Shown: piece by piece, positions 34,255 through 43,722 of the stretch
Layout: the number at the start of each line of letters is the position of its first letter
Numbering within the stretch: position 1 is the stretch's first letter
Assembly: GCF_001435845.1 (NCBI RefSeq)
Contig: NZ_CM003596.1
Span: forward strand, 1,116,001 to 1,180,000
Direction of reading: 5' to 3'
DNA length: 64,000 nt
Source of the DNA: Psychrobacter sp. P11G3
GTDB taxonomy: Bacteria > Pseudomonadota > Gammaproteobacteria > Pseudomonadales > Moraxellaceae
Translations under genes and position numbers: made by a program
Notes under the pieces: generated by a model
Told to the model about the DNA's origin: nothing
What the model saw: the letters and a program-made list of their open reading frames with translations, nothing else
Databases searched by the model: none

Positions 34255-35919
34255 TTAAGATTTAAGTGACGATGGGATTTCCGACTTTTTATCGTAATTG
34301 CCCACACGCTGCTTAATTAAGTCGAAGTCGAAGTGTTCGTCTCCCATCAGGCTGATAATCACACAGACGACGGTACTAGCGCCGTAAGCTGTTAGAGAGG
34401 CTAGCAGGACCATATATTGACGTAAGAAGCCAGTAGCGAAGATAAGCATCAGCACTAGCGTGATAACTGCGGCGACCATGCCAATCTTACGACCTAAGAA
34501 CCCAAAGACCATTAGACCAATAACGACGGCTGCACCGACACTAGCCAGTATTTCAAAGAATAGGGCAGTGACACCAGTGATTGGGAGTAATTCGAAACGG
34601 GCAACGCAAAATAAGAGTAGTCCGACGATAACTGCTGAGGTAAAGGCAGTGTTGGTGACGCGATTCCAAAACACACTGGCGATAACAGGGAAGACAATAG
34701 CCCCCCATAGTGCACCAACAAATACTAGCATGACGAGAATATCAAGCTTAAAGCTCGCAAAAATTAGTCCAGCTGCTGTCGCAACAATCATCGTGCCGCG
34801 ACCAATTAGCATCATTGTTTTAGGTTTAACATGGCCTTTTTTGGCGATATTTTTACCGTAGACATCCGCCATCATAATGGTTGATAGCGCTGATAAATCT
34901 GAGTCAGCGGTCGAGGACAACGACCCAATCACTAAGATAAAGAATAAGGCGATAAAGACAGGATGCAGATAAGTACTGACCATTTGAGGAATGAGGTTAT
35001 TCATATTGCCATCGAGTGGCTCCACGCCAATCGTCACAGCCATTAGTCCAATCATTCCAAGACCAATAACGATACCAGCATAGCCGACTGTAGCAGTGAT
35101 AAACGTCGCTTTAATCTTAGTTTTATCAATCGCAAATAGGCGCTGAGTGATGGTTTGATTACCGATAGCATATGCTAATACAGCGACGAAGTAGGGCGCA
35201 CCTTGTTGAAAGAATGCCTCAGAGGAGAAAAAGTTCTGCTGCTCTAACGTCAGGTTCGACAGCCCGCTGACCATAACCTCAGGGCCACCCATGCCAAATA
35301 ACACGGCGGGAATAATGACAATGCCAATGGCCATTAGAGCGACCAACTGGGCGAAATCCGTAAAGACAGATGCTCGAAACCCTGATGTCAATGTATAACT
35401 CAGGACACCGATACCTGCGATCATTACCCCTGTTTGGAACGATAATGGCGACAGGACTGACACCAATGCCCCAGCAGCGGTAAAGTTGACCATCAAGCTA
35501 ATTAAACTGCCCATAATATTGGATATGGCTAAGATTAATTGGCTTGATGAACCGTGGCGGGCATGAATCAGTTCACCTAGTGTATGGCCATCTGGTGCCA
35601 ATTCACGAAAGCGCATACCAAAAGGGTAGATGAATAAAATCATCAATGCACCCCAAAAGCCATAATGTATCGGCCCTGATACGCCGTACTTATAGCCAGA
35701 GGTAGCCGCAGCGTAAAATGAGGCTGCCCAAATCCAAGTGGCGGTCATGCTGGCTGCACCCATACCAAAGCCAACACCGTGACCTGCGACCATAAATCCA
35801 GAAGTGGTCTCTTTATCTTTTTTGATTAATAAGGACAGTAAATAGGTGCCGCCATAAAATGCTAATAATAATAAAATAATCGTTAATGATGAAAATTGGA
35901 ACAATGACTCAGTTTTCAA
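34255..35919 (-). CDS. Sodium:solute symporter (SSS family), substrate unknown
   Basis: A cation-coupled uptake carrier with about 13-14 membrane helices, as usual for the SSSF. Family segments include the first-helix region LLLAFYGGTYLLS, GFMVAGHGVGFGMGAASMTATWIWAASFY, and FILVIGSLSSTADSDLSALSTIMMADVY, where the SSTADSDLSA stretch is the typical sodium-binding Ser/Thr region. There is no ATG at the N-terminus. A TTG at 35919 has GAGGT six bases upstream and gives about 554 residues, while the frame opens at another TTG at 35934. The substrate cannot be read from sequence. The 44-residue companion gene follows; fdhD and the YdeP-type enzyme lie upstream across a 770-base gap. Confidence 0.9.
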   Translation of the reverse strand: MKTESLFQFSSLTIILLLLAFYGGTYLLSLLIKKDKETTSGFMVAGHGVGFGMGAASMTATWIWAASFYAAATSGYKYGVSGPIHYGFWGALMILFIYPFGMRFRELAPDGHTLGELIHARHGSSSQLILAISNIMGSLISLMVNFTAAGALVSVLSPLSFQTGVMIAGIGVLSYTLTSGFRASVFTDFAQLVALMAIGIVIIPAVLFGMGGPEVMVSGLSNLTLEQQNFFSSEAFFQQGAPYFVAVLAYAIGNQTITQRLFAIDKTKIKATFITATVGYAGIVIGLGMIGLMAVTIGVEPLDGNMNNLIPQMVSTYLHPVFIALFFILVIGSLSSTADSDLSALSTIMMADVYGKNIAKKGHVKPKTMMLIGRGTMIVATAAGLIFASFKLDILVMLVFVGALWGAIVFPVIASVFWNRVTNTAFTSAVIVGLLLFCVARFELLPITGVTALFFEILASVGAAVVIGLMVFGFLGRKIGMVAAVITLVLMLIFATGFLRQYMVLLASLTAYGASTVVCVIISLMGDEHFDFDLIKQRVGNYDKKSEIPSSLKS

Positions 35920-36688
35920 ACTCAGACCTCGCAATTGTTAGTTGATGAATAAAGTTCAGCAAAAATGAAAGATACCAAACCATTAGGAATACAGCATAGC
36001 CTACACAGTCCTCATACCGAACGTATGTGGCTAATATAAATAGCGAAAATACCAACTGCAGTGGTAAGCAAATGCTAAGTGTTACGCCCAAATCTTAATG
36101 AGACAGATACTGTCAAATCAAAAAGACAGGGACTACTTTCAATAGGCGTCAGTTAATGGGTAAACCATCACGCTATTAATAGGCATACACAAAGGTAGCT
36201 ACATGCTAAAGAAAACTCATGTGATGAGTGTCTATAGCGGAATTACGAATAAGCACTAAGCCATGATAAAATGACCCGAACTCGATTTAGACAGCCTTAT
36301 CAGCTGTAATAAACAATAGCTGAGAAATCTCTACTCATCTATTGCGATTGATGTGTTACTAAGCGGCATTAATAAATAAAACTACATATTTGTTAAGTGC
36401 CTGTAACATATTTGCGGGATAAGAGTAACCTATTATGTCATTAACCTCAAATATTATCCGAGATTTACCAGACAATGACCGCAGATGACATATAAGTAGT
36501 TATTTAAAGAGATTTAATAAGATGTTCAATAAAGCATTGAAAGATAGGGATTTATTATGAAAAGTATCGAGTGATATATCGCTATGAGCTAAATTATAAC
36601 TACAAATGATTAGCTGAATTTTTCATTAGAAAGAAATAGATGATGGGCGATAGACGGGTGCTCTAAATGAACAAGTAGAAGTGAGTTT
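35920..36688. other. Long intergenic region upstream of the symporter
   Basis: About 770 AT-rich bases without a confident gene. Its proximal part holds a hydrophobic 60-codon frame (35909-36091, minus) that overlaps the symporter start, opens at TTG with no ribosome-binding site and is not called. A 17-codon ATG frame on the plus strand begins at 36435 after a GGATAAGAG sequence and is too short to support. No terminator was found after fdhD. Confidence 0.4.
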
Positions 36689-37771
36689 TTATATATTATC
36701 TTGTTTGGTATAGTAAGTGACTCGGTTATCACGTAAAAATCCAGCCAATCCAAGTCCGTAACGCTTAGCCACGCGCACCGCTGTACTGGTGGGTGCTGAC
36801 ATGCCAACTAGCCACGGGATTTGACTTCGAATGGACTTTTGAACCAGCTCAATAGAGAGACGCGAAGTCATAAGCACACAGCTAACGTCTGCTTTCTGGC
36901 GTAATTGCCAACCGATAAGTTTATCGAGTGCATTATGGCGGCCTACATCCTCAAATAAGTATAGCTGCTGATTATGTATCGTTGCTGCGGCGTGTACTGC
37001 ACCTGTCAGTTGATGTGTATGCTGCGCAGCATCCACTTGTTGACGCAGTGCCAATAGGTAGTCAAGACTTGGAACAGTCGTCTTAGCACTATCGTTGCTT
37101 GTCGATTGATTATGGTCGGACTGTAGACTGCTTTGAGAGTAAGCACTTAAATCAGGCAAAGCTTGTGTTAATCCAGTAATACCGCACATACCGCAGCCTG
37201 TACGCCCTGCTAGCTGACGTTTCTGTGCTTGGATACGTTGATGGCAGCGTTGGCTCAATACCAACTCCACGACATAGATATCGTAGTCTTGAAATTGTTC
37301 TAAGCTTTGCTCAATTGATACTGAGTCAAGACTTTCATCATTCGAATCTTGAGCGAACTGCTGGTAGCTAGCGATATCTGCAAGGTGAGTCACTTCCCAA
37401 TCGAGTAACTCGTGACTGTATTGAATTAAGCCTTCGCTAAATAAAAAACCAACAGCCAAATACTCTAGCTGATGTGGACTGGCCATCAGCACAGCATAAT
37501 GAATCCCATTAATGATGATAGAGACCACAGCTTCGACTACTAAGCTGGTGGTCTGAGGCTCGATTTGAAGGTGAGAGTCATGATTAGGGCCACTACTAAT
37601 TGATGGGTAATGATGTTTTTGTGCTAAGTGGCTACGAGCAAGTGGTGTCTCTGACACCCTATCATCGTTAGGCAGCTCAGGTGTAACTATCTTAGTGCTA
37701 GTTGAATTATCTATCATAGCGGGGTCGATAAGAGCCTCACTTTGCTCAGCATTATTTTCAATGGTTATCAC
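36689..37771 (-). CDS. fdhD: Formate dehydrogenase accessory sulfurtransferase FdhD
   Basis: FdhD transfers sulfur from IscS to the molybdenum cofactor of formate dehydrogenase-type enzymes. The catalytic loop is GRTGCGMCGITG with Cys193 and Cys196. Other family segments are EYLAVGFLFSEGLI, HQLTGAVHAAA, FEDVGRHNALDKLIGW, LMTSRLSIELVQKS and PTSTAVRVAKRYGLGLAGF. At 360 residues it is longer than E. coli FdhD (277): the first 70 residues are a polar extension and a Ser/Gln-rich insert of about 25 residues lies after the CGMCG loop. It follows the YdeP-type oxidoreductase by about 95 bases, its likely client. Confidence 0.95.
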   Translation of the reverse strand: MITIENNAEQSEALIDPAMIDNSTSTKIVTPELPNDDRVSETPLARSHLAQKHHYPSISSGPNHDSHLQIEPQTTSLVVEAVVSIIINGIHYAVLMASPHQLEYLAVGFLFSEGLIQYSHELLDWEVTHLADIASYQQFAQDSNDESLDSVSIEQSLEQFQDYDIYVVELVLSQRCHQRIQAQKRQLAGRTGCGMCGITGLTQALPDLSAYSQSSLQSDHNQSTSNDSAKTTVPSLDYLLALRQQVDAAQHTHQLTGAVHAAATIHNQQLYLFEDVGRHNALDKLIGWQLRQKADVSCVLMTSRLSIELVQKSIRSQIPWLVGMSAPTSTAVRVAKRYGLGLAGFLRDNRVTYYTKQDNI

Positions 37772-37820
37772 GGTTTATCATGGCCTAAAATTATGAGCGT
37801 GCTTATGGTCATCTAGAGGG

Positions 37821-37853
37821 AGAGCCAATGAAAATATCATTCTCATTGGCTCT
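37821..37853. other. Perfect hairpin between the oxidoreductase gene and fdhD
   Basis: AGAGCCAATGA pairs exactly with TCATTGGCTCT around 11 bases. No T-run follows on the minus strand, so it looks like an intercistronic mRNA hairpin rather than a terminator. Confidence 0.65.
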
Positions 37854-37865
37854 TCGCAGTATGAT

Positions 37866-40187
37866 TTACGCAGGCGTAGCTAGCGGCGTGCTTGCCTCTA
37901 CGCGCTCTAAAACGACGGTGGTCGATTTGTACGCTGGGATATGAGAGTCTGGCGCATGTGTCTCTAAATCAAAGAGGTCATTGCATTCAGGATAGTAAGC
38001 GGCAACAGCGTTAGAGGCAATATCCATCTCGCTCAATACCAATGGGCCTAATACGCGTGGTTGCTCTAGGCTATCTTTAGCACGCTGGCGAGTGACCATA
38101 ACACGGTCACCTTTTTGCCAACCTAAACGGCTTATCTCATCGGGATGCATGAACAGCACGTCACGACGATCCGTTTGACGATAGCGATCTTTAAACCCAA
38201 AAATCATAGTGTTGAATTGGTCATGGCTGCGGACACTGGTCAATTGCCAAATCTTTTGTGCTGTATCTGCATGGTCATCGATATCATTTGCAGCTGCCAT
38301 TTGTGCAGCGACAAAAGTAATCGGATATTGTGGCACTTCAAACTGGGCTTTGCCGCTTTCGGTATTCCATACACGATGACGCGCTGCATGATACAAATGA
38401 AAGCCACGCTCAGAGGTGCGAATACGCTGATTAAAGTCTTCAAATCCATTAATCGCTTGAGCGATATAGTCTCGAATAATATCGAAATCTTCACTCATCG
38501 CAAGCCAAGGAATAGACGAGTCGGCGCCGAGTACATGAGTCGCAATATCCGCTACGATTTGAGCTTCAGATTTTAGAGTATCACTAACAGGTTTGAGCTT
38601 GCCCTGAGTTGGTACGATCTGACACATAGAGTCTTCGATAGTGGCAAACTGCTCACCCTTTGTGGTGACAATACGTTCGGTACGACCTAGGCAGGGCAGG
38701 ATCAAATTGTTTGCACCGGGGTATAGCATAGTCTCATTAAGCTTGGTACCGACAAATATATTAAGCTGAGTATTGGTTAAGGCTTGCTCAATAGCACTGG
38801 TATCAGGGGCAGCTACGGCGTAGTTACCGCCCATACCCATAAAGACTTTTAATTTACCTGCGATAAGAGCCTTGGCACCTGTAACGACATCGTAGCCATG
38901 CTCTTGCGGCATAGGATGCTCAAACACACGCTCTAAACTGTCTAGTAAGCTTTTGCTAGGACGCTCATGGATACCCATGGTGCGATCGCCCTGTACGTTG
39001 GAGTGTCCACGTACTGGGGATGCACCGGCGCCGTCGATACCAATCATACCCATCAGCAGGAGCAAATTGGTAATCATCGCGACATTGTCATCACCTTGCA
39101 CATGCTGAGTAATGCCCATGCCCCAAGTGCAAATCGTTGCTGGACTATCAGCTACTAACTCAGCGAGATTGATAATATCTGTCTGAGAAATACCGCAGCC
39201 AAGTGTGATATCTGACCATGATTGCTCTGTTAGCCACTGTTTTATAGGTTCAAATCCTGAAGTATGAGTGGTAATAAACTCATGATTGATTTTATCGTTT
39301 TCGATCAACCATTTGGCAATGCCCGTCAATAACGCTGCATCACCGCCGATTTGAATTTGAATAACGTCATCGACCATGTCAGCGCTTTGACCAGCTGCCA
39401 TGTGTGTTGGTTTTTGCGGATTCCTAAATTTACTCAGGCCTTGCTCACGCATCGGGTTGATTGAGATGATTCGACAGCCTTGCTCATGCGCATGGGCGAG
39501 CATCTCTAGCATACGTGGATGGTTAGTCGCTGGGTTTTGCCCAAACATCAATATCAGCTTGGCCTGCTCGAAATCTTCTAGCATCACGGTCGCTTTACCA
39601 ATACCTAGCTGTCTGCTTAGCATTACTGAGGTTGGCTCGTGACACATATTTGAGCAATCAGGCAAATTATTGGTACCAAAGCAGCGTACAAATAACTGAA
39701 ATAAGAAGGCAGGCTCATTAGTCACACGGCCTGACGTATAAAATAATGCCTCATCAGGTGAATCTAGCTGTCCTAACTGCTCAGCGATCAGGCTATAAGC
39801 AGCTTCCCAAGGGATAGGCACATAGCGATCTTGCGCCGCATCGTAATACATCGGCTCTGATAAACGACCACTGTGCTCAAGCTCGTAACCAGTCCAGCCC
39901 TGTAGTTCAGTAACAGTATGCCTTGCAAAAAACTCGGCATCTGCTTTATGGGTCATGGTTTCACTGGCAATGACTTTAATACCGTTCTCGCAAACATCGA
40001 TGGCTTTGTGTGACTTATGGTCAGGCCAAGCACAGCCTGGGCAGTCAAATCCGCCTTGTGGCTGATTGCTTTTAAATACACTTATACCGCCGCGCAAAAA
40101 CGTCTTATAGTCCATTAGCTTTTGGGTAGATGAGATCAGCGCAGGCCAACCAGCAGCAGGGTGGGAATAAATAGGAATTTTGCGCAT
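37866..40187 (-). CDS. FdhF/YdeP-type molybdopterin oxidoreductase alpha subunit
   Basis: A large molybdopterin oxidoreductase of the YdeP group. The N-terminal cysteines are CPGC (49-52) and Cys66 in DVCENG, with no fourth Cys in the usual spacing, as in YdeP. The active-site region is LPDCSNMCHEPTS, followed by LILMFGQNPATNHPRML and, in the middle, GMGITQHVQGDDNVAMI and SPVRGHSNVQGDRTMG. The molybdopterin dinucleotide-binding domain is at the C-terminus. An upstream ATG at 40199 exists, but the ATG at 40187 has GAGG six bases upstream. Some YdeP members take part in acid resistance; formate dehydrogenase activity is not proven for the group. The neighbour fdhD supports a sulfurated Mo cofactor. 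Confidence 0.9.
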   Translation of the reverse strand: MRKIPIYSHPAAGWPALISSTQKLMDYKTFLRGGISVFKSNQPQGGFDCPGCAWPDHKSHKAIDVCENGIKVIASETMTHKADAEFFARHTVTELQGWTGYELEHSGRLSEPMYYDAAQDRYVPIPWEAAYSLIAEQLGQLDSPDEALFYTSGRVTNEPAFLFQLFVRCFGTNNLPDCSNMCHEPTSVMLSRQLGIGKATVMLEDFEQAKLILMFGQNPATNHPRMLEMLAHAHEQGCRIISINPMREQGLSKFRNPQKPTHMAAGQSADMVDDVIQIQIGGDAALLTGIAKWLIENDKINHEFITTHTSGFEPIKQWLTEQSWSDITLGCGISQTDIINLAELVADSPATICTWGMGITQHVQGDDNVAMITNLLLLMGMIGIDGAGASPVRGHSNVQGDRTMGIHERPSKSLLDSLERVFEHPMPQEHGYDVVTGAKALIAGKLKVFMGMGGNYAVAAPDTSAIEQALTNTQLNIFVGTKLNETMLYPGANNLILPCLGRTERIVTTKGEQFATIEDSMCQIVPTQGKLKPVSDTLKSEAQIVADIATHVLGADSSIPWLAMSEDFDIIRDYIAQAINGFEDFNQRIRTSERGFHLYHAARHRVWNTESGKAQFEVPQYPITFVAAQMAAANDIDDHADTAQKIWQLTSVRSHDQFNTMIFGFKDRYRQTDRRDVLFMHPDEISRLGWQKGDRVMVTRQRAKDSLEQPRVLGPLVLSEMDIASNAVAAYYPECNDLFDLETHAPDSHIPAYKSTTVVLERVEASTPLATPA

Positions 40188-40285
40188 GACAGACCTCATA
40201 TAGTAAGTGACAACAGCGAAGCTTTGATAGACGACAACTATATAATGGTCAGTAAAAAGTTCATATGATCATTAACTATAGATAA

Positions 40286-40326
40286 CAAAAAACCTCCAAG
40301 AAAAATCAATTCTCTTGAAGGTTTTT
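40286..40326 (-). terminator. Rho-independent terminator after the ABC ATPase gene
   Basis: AAAAACCTCCAAG pairs with CTTGAAGGTTTTT (one mismatch). On the minus strand a run of T follows. It separates the ABC transporter operon from the YdeP-type gene. Confidence 0.8.
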
Positions 40327-40403
40327 GAGGTTGTCGAAAATGGTTATATCCGACAGGTACAAATTTATAAATCGTAAGTCATTAGCGGTATTAGCTCAAA
40401 AAC

Positions 40404-41198
40404 TTAGCTTAAAATCAGACTATCGTCTTCAACTTTTTCACCACGTGTCTGCTCGAACATATCGAGCAGGTCATGTACAGTCATGCCTTTGCGAATGTCA
40501 CCAGCCACATCCAACACGACTTGACCTTGGTGCAGCATAACGGTGCGTGTACCATGTGCCAATGCTTGTTGCATAGAGTGGGTAACCATCATCGTAGTCA
40601 GCTTATTGTCCGTGACAATCTTATCAGTTAATTCTAAGACAAATGCCGCAGTCTTAGGATCGAGAGCTGCAGTATGCTCATCAAGCAACAAGATTTTAGA
40701 GGGCTGCAATGATGCCATTAGCAGACTTACCGCTTGACGTTGACCACCAGAGAGTAGACCCATACGGTCGGTTAGACGATTTTCTAGACCTAATTTTAAA
40801 ACGGATAGTTTTTCTCGGAACAAATCACGGTTGTTCTGGTTCAATGCAAATTTTAGACCGCGATTACCGCCGCGTTTGTAGGCCAAAGCCATATTTTCTT
40901 CAATCGTTAGCGCTTCACAAGTGCCGGCCATCGGATCCTGAAAGACACGAGCAACCCAATGCGCGCGTTGATGGGCAGATTTTTTGGTCACATCAATGCC
41001 ATTTAGCAAGATTGAGCCACTATCAACGCGCGTCGTACCGCTTACTGCGTTCAAAAAAGTAGATTTACCTGCGCCATTGGTACCGATGACAGTGACAAAT
41101 TCACCATCAGCGATATTTAAACTGATACCACGTAGGGCAGGGTTTTCGATAGGCGTGCCTGGGTTAAAGGTCAACCGTAAATCGGTGGCTTGCATCAT
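40404..41198 (-). CDS. ABC transporter ATP-binding protein (TrpXYZ-like system)
   Basis: This cytoplasmic ATPase powers the adjacent permease. It has Walker A GTNGAGKST (39-47), a Q-loop in RVFQDPMAG, the signature LSGGQRQAVSLLMA, Walker B ILLLDEHTAALDP and the switch His in VTHSMQQAL. The D-loop region reads DEHTAALDP rather than the common DEPT form, typical of this ABC group that pairs with PF04392 binding proteins. Permease and two binding-protein genes precede it. The substrate is predicted as an aromatic amino acid or similar only from the annotation of related systems. Confidence 0.92.
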   Translation of the reverse strand: MMQATDLRLTFNPGTPIENPALRGISLNIADGEFVTVIGTNGAGKSTFLNAVSGTTRVDSGSILLNGIDVTKKSAHQRAHWVARVFQDPMAGTCEALTIEENMALAYKRGGNRGLKFALNQNNRDLFREKLSVLKLGLENRLTDRMGLLSGGQRQAVSLLMASLQPSKILLLDEHTAALDPKTAAFVLELTDKIVTDNKLTTMMVTHSMQQALAHGTRTVMLHQGQVVLDVAGDIRKGMTVHDLLDMFEQTRGEKVEDDSLILS

Positions 41199-41262
41199 AG
41201 TCGTTATTCCTTATTGTCTCTTCAAGCATCGCAAGTATTATAAATACCTGCTTTGACTGTCA

Positions 41263-42162
41263 TTAGGCGCGAACTTTGCGTGATAAAAACTTGGTTTTCG
41301 CTTTTGGCAATACCAAGGCTAATACCACGAGCAATGCGGTAATCAAGTTCAAATCCTGTGGACCAAAGCCGATGCTACGTAGTGTATCGCTTGATAGTGC
41401 AACCTGAATAAACAGTTTGTACAATACCGCGCCGACAACAACGGCAAAGGTAATCAGCCAAATACGTTTGGCAGGAATGATTGTCTCACCGATGATGACT
41501 GCTGCTAGACCAATGACGATCGTACCGATACCAATGGAGATGTCCGCGCCACCCTGAGTCTGGACAAACAGCGCACCTGCTAGAGCAATCAAACCGTTAG
41601 AAATCGCCATACCGATGATGGTCATCCATGAGGTATTGATACCTTGGGCCTGTGCCATTCTTAGGTTTGAGCCAGTAGCACGCATCGACAGACCTGTCTC
41701 AGTGCTATAGAACCAGTTCAAAAATAACATGGCAGCTGCGATAACGACACCAATAATCAGGCAGCGCATCCAATAACCATTACCATCGGTCACTAAGGTG
41801 CTAAACACTGTGGTTTCACCAAGAAGAGGTAGGTTTGGCGCGCCCATGATGCGTAGGTTGACAGAATATAAGGCAACCATGACCAAAATACTGGCAAGCA
41901 GCTGCAAGATGCCAAGTTTGACATGCAACCACGCAGTGACGATACCAGCGACTGAACCTGCTAACATCCCAAAAGCACAGGCCAACCATGGGTTGATACC
42001 AGCGATGATAGAAATACCAGCGACTGCGCCACCTAACGGAAAACTACCGTCAGCGGTCAAATCAGGGAAGTCGAGCGTACGAAATGAGATAAGCACACCG
42101 AGTGCTACTAGGCCATAAATCAGACCACTTTCAAGCGCACCAAAAAAAGCAATTAAAGACAT
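41263..42162 (-). CDS. ABC transporter permease (BPD_transp_2 type, TrpXYZ-like)
   Basis: The 299-residue inner-membrane protein has about nine hydrophobic helices and belongs to the branched-chain amino acid-type permease family. Typical stretches are GLVALGVLISFRTLDFPDLTADGSF near residue 16, GAVAGISI, TETGLSMRATGSNLRMAQAQGIN (coupling loop) and TIVIGLAAVIIGETI. The second and third helices form the transport path in relatives. The gene is directly upstream of its ATPase (64-base gap) and follows the two binding-protein genes after 442 bases. Confidence 0.92.
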   Translation of the reverse strand: MSLIAFFGALESGLIYGLVALGVLISFRTLDFPDLTADGSFPLGGAVAGISIIAGINPWLACAFGMLAGSVAGIVTAWLHVKLGILQLLASILVMVALYSVNLRIMGAPNLPLLGETTVFSTLVTDGNGYWMRCLIIGVVIAAAMLFLNWFYSTETGLSMRATGSNLRMAQAQGINTSWMTIIGMAISNGLIALAGALFVQTQGGADISIGIGTIVIGLAAVIIGETIIPAKRIWLITFAVVVGAVLYKLFIQVALSSDTLRSIGFGPQDLNLITALLVVLALVLPKAKTKFLSRKVRA

Positions 42163-42604
42163 AAGAGATCAGTAAGTCATAACCAAGTGTCTAGCGTATG
42201 GTACTAAGATAAGTAAATGGCAATTGCCAAAATCATCTACCTGCTAAACAGCTAAGCGGTGAATTTAACAGATTAAGCAATCTGCGGTTAGGGTAAACCA
42301 AAACATATCACGATTAACAACGATCATAAGCTACCTTGGTTTGAAGCGATGGTTAAAGGCACTGCAATGCAATCAATAGACCTATCCTCTACTTAACAAG
42401 TATCAGATAAATTACCAGACAAATACAGCACTATTAAACATGCTTCCAAAAAAGACTCTGTTTAGACAAGAAGCCCAGCCTAATGACTCATAGCTGGGTT
42501 TCTTGTTTAATTATTAGCCGTATATTTTAAGGTAGACAACACAGTATTAAGTAGTGTCGCTATCCTATTTATACCTGCTATTTTGAGCCAAATATAAAGG
42601 TGCG
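42163..42604. other. Intergenic region between binding-protein and permease genes
   Basis: This 442-base gap has an imperfect hairpin (CAAGAAGCCCAGC/GCTGGGTTTCTTG, 42468-42505). A T-run is weak on the minus strand, so it may reduce rather than stop transcription from the binding-protein genes into the permease. No gene is visible. Confidence 0.5.
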
Positions 42605-43645
42605 TTATTCTACCACTTCTTTAGCTTTATCGATAACCGCTTGTGGCAGCGTGATGCCTTCTTCTTTAGCATGTTTTGGACTGACGTATAGATCAAGGGC
42701 TTGTGGAGTGTAAACAGGGATAGCGCCTGCTTTTTCACCGTTTAAGATACGTACGACAATTTTACCAGTTTCACGGCCAAGCTCATAGTAGTTCACGCCT
42801 AGAGCAGCAACAGCACCGCGCTCAACTGAGCTAGTGTCTGAGGCAATTAGAGGAATCTTACTTTGTTTGGCGATTTGATAAAGTGACTCGTACGCTGATA
42901 CCACGTTGTTGTCAGTTGACGTGTAGATCATATCGACCTTACCTTCGAGACTACGCGCTGCCATCGCGATGTCGTTACTACGCTGTGCAGGCGCTTCTAG
43001 TACATTGATACCTAGTGGTGTTAGCTTCTCTTTTAGATTTTTTAAGATAATCGTTGAGTTGACTTCACCTGGGCTATAGACATAACCGACGTTCTTTAAT
43101 GATGGAATGATTTGACGCATCAAATCAATCTGTGGCTCATATGGTAGGGCGTCTGATGCGCCTGTAACGTTGGTGCCAGAGCCATCTAGCTTAGGTACCA
43201 GTTTTGCTGCTACTGGGTCAGTAACTGCTGAGAATACCAATGGAATGCTGCTAGTAGAAGCGGCAACAGACTGCGCAGACGGTGTTGCGATAGCGACGAT
43301 AACATCTGGTGCATCAGCGACAAATTGCTTGGCAATCTGACCAGCAGTAGCAGTGTTTCCTTGCGCGCTTTGGAAGTTAACGGTTAAGTTTTCACCGTCT
43401 TTAAATCCCGCTTCGTTTAACTCGTCAATGACACCTTTACGTACATCATCAAGCGCTGGATGTTCGACGATAGCGGTAATCGCAACGGTCTTCATAGCTG
43501 TCGCTGAATCACCGGTAGCGGCAGCATCCGTGGAGCCATCATCTTGCGCTGATTGGTTACAACCAGTCAAGATAGCAGTACATACACCGCCTAATAATAG
43601 AGCCTTACCGAAATTAAAACGACCAAAACGATTTTGAGACAACAT
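42605..43645 (-). CDS. ABC transporter substrate-binding lipoprotein 1 (PF04392 type)
   Basis: A lipid-anchored binding protein. The ATG at 43645 follows AGGAG at good spacing and gives a signal sequence ending in LTGC with lipidated Cys29. The frame also opens further upstream, but without a site. Family motifs are ITAIVEHPALDDVRKGVIDEL (about 55), VNFQSAQGNTATAGQIAKQF, VFSAVTDPVAAKL, GYVYSPGEVNS and ALGVNYYELGRETGKIVVRIL. This is the ABC_sub_bind family, whose streptococcal member TrpX binds tryptophan. It is a close paralogue of the next gene, with about 80 bases between them. Confidence 0.92.
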   Translation of the reverse strand: MLSQNRFGRFNFGKALLLGGVCTAILTGCNQSAQDDGSTDAAATGDSATAMKTVAITAIVEHPALDDVRKGVIDELNEAGFKDGENLTVNFQSAQGNTATAGQIAKQFVADAPDVIVAIATPSAQSVAASTSSIPLVFSAVTDPVAAKLVPKLDGSGTNVTGASDALPYEPQIDLMRQIIPSLKNVGYVYSPGEVNSTIILKNLKEKLTPLGINVLEAPAQRSNDIAMAARSLEGKVDMIYTSTDNNVVSAYESLYQIAKQSKIPLIASDTSSVERGAVAALGVNYYELGRETGKIVVRILNGEKAGAIPVYTPQALDLYVSPKHAKEEGITLPQAVIDKAKEVVE

Positions 43646-43722
43646 GGGTCTTACTCCTAAAATAATAGTGTGTCCGTACACTACATAAATAATTGACAAG
43701 CTAATAGATAGCTTACTACTTT

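Noticed and set aside
36435..36490. 17-codon plus-strand frame with a purine-rich upstream sequence
   Set aside because: Too short, not next to a gene on the same strand and no recognisable product.
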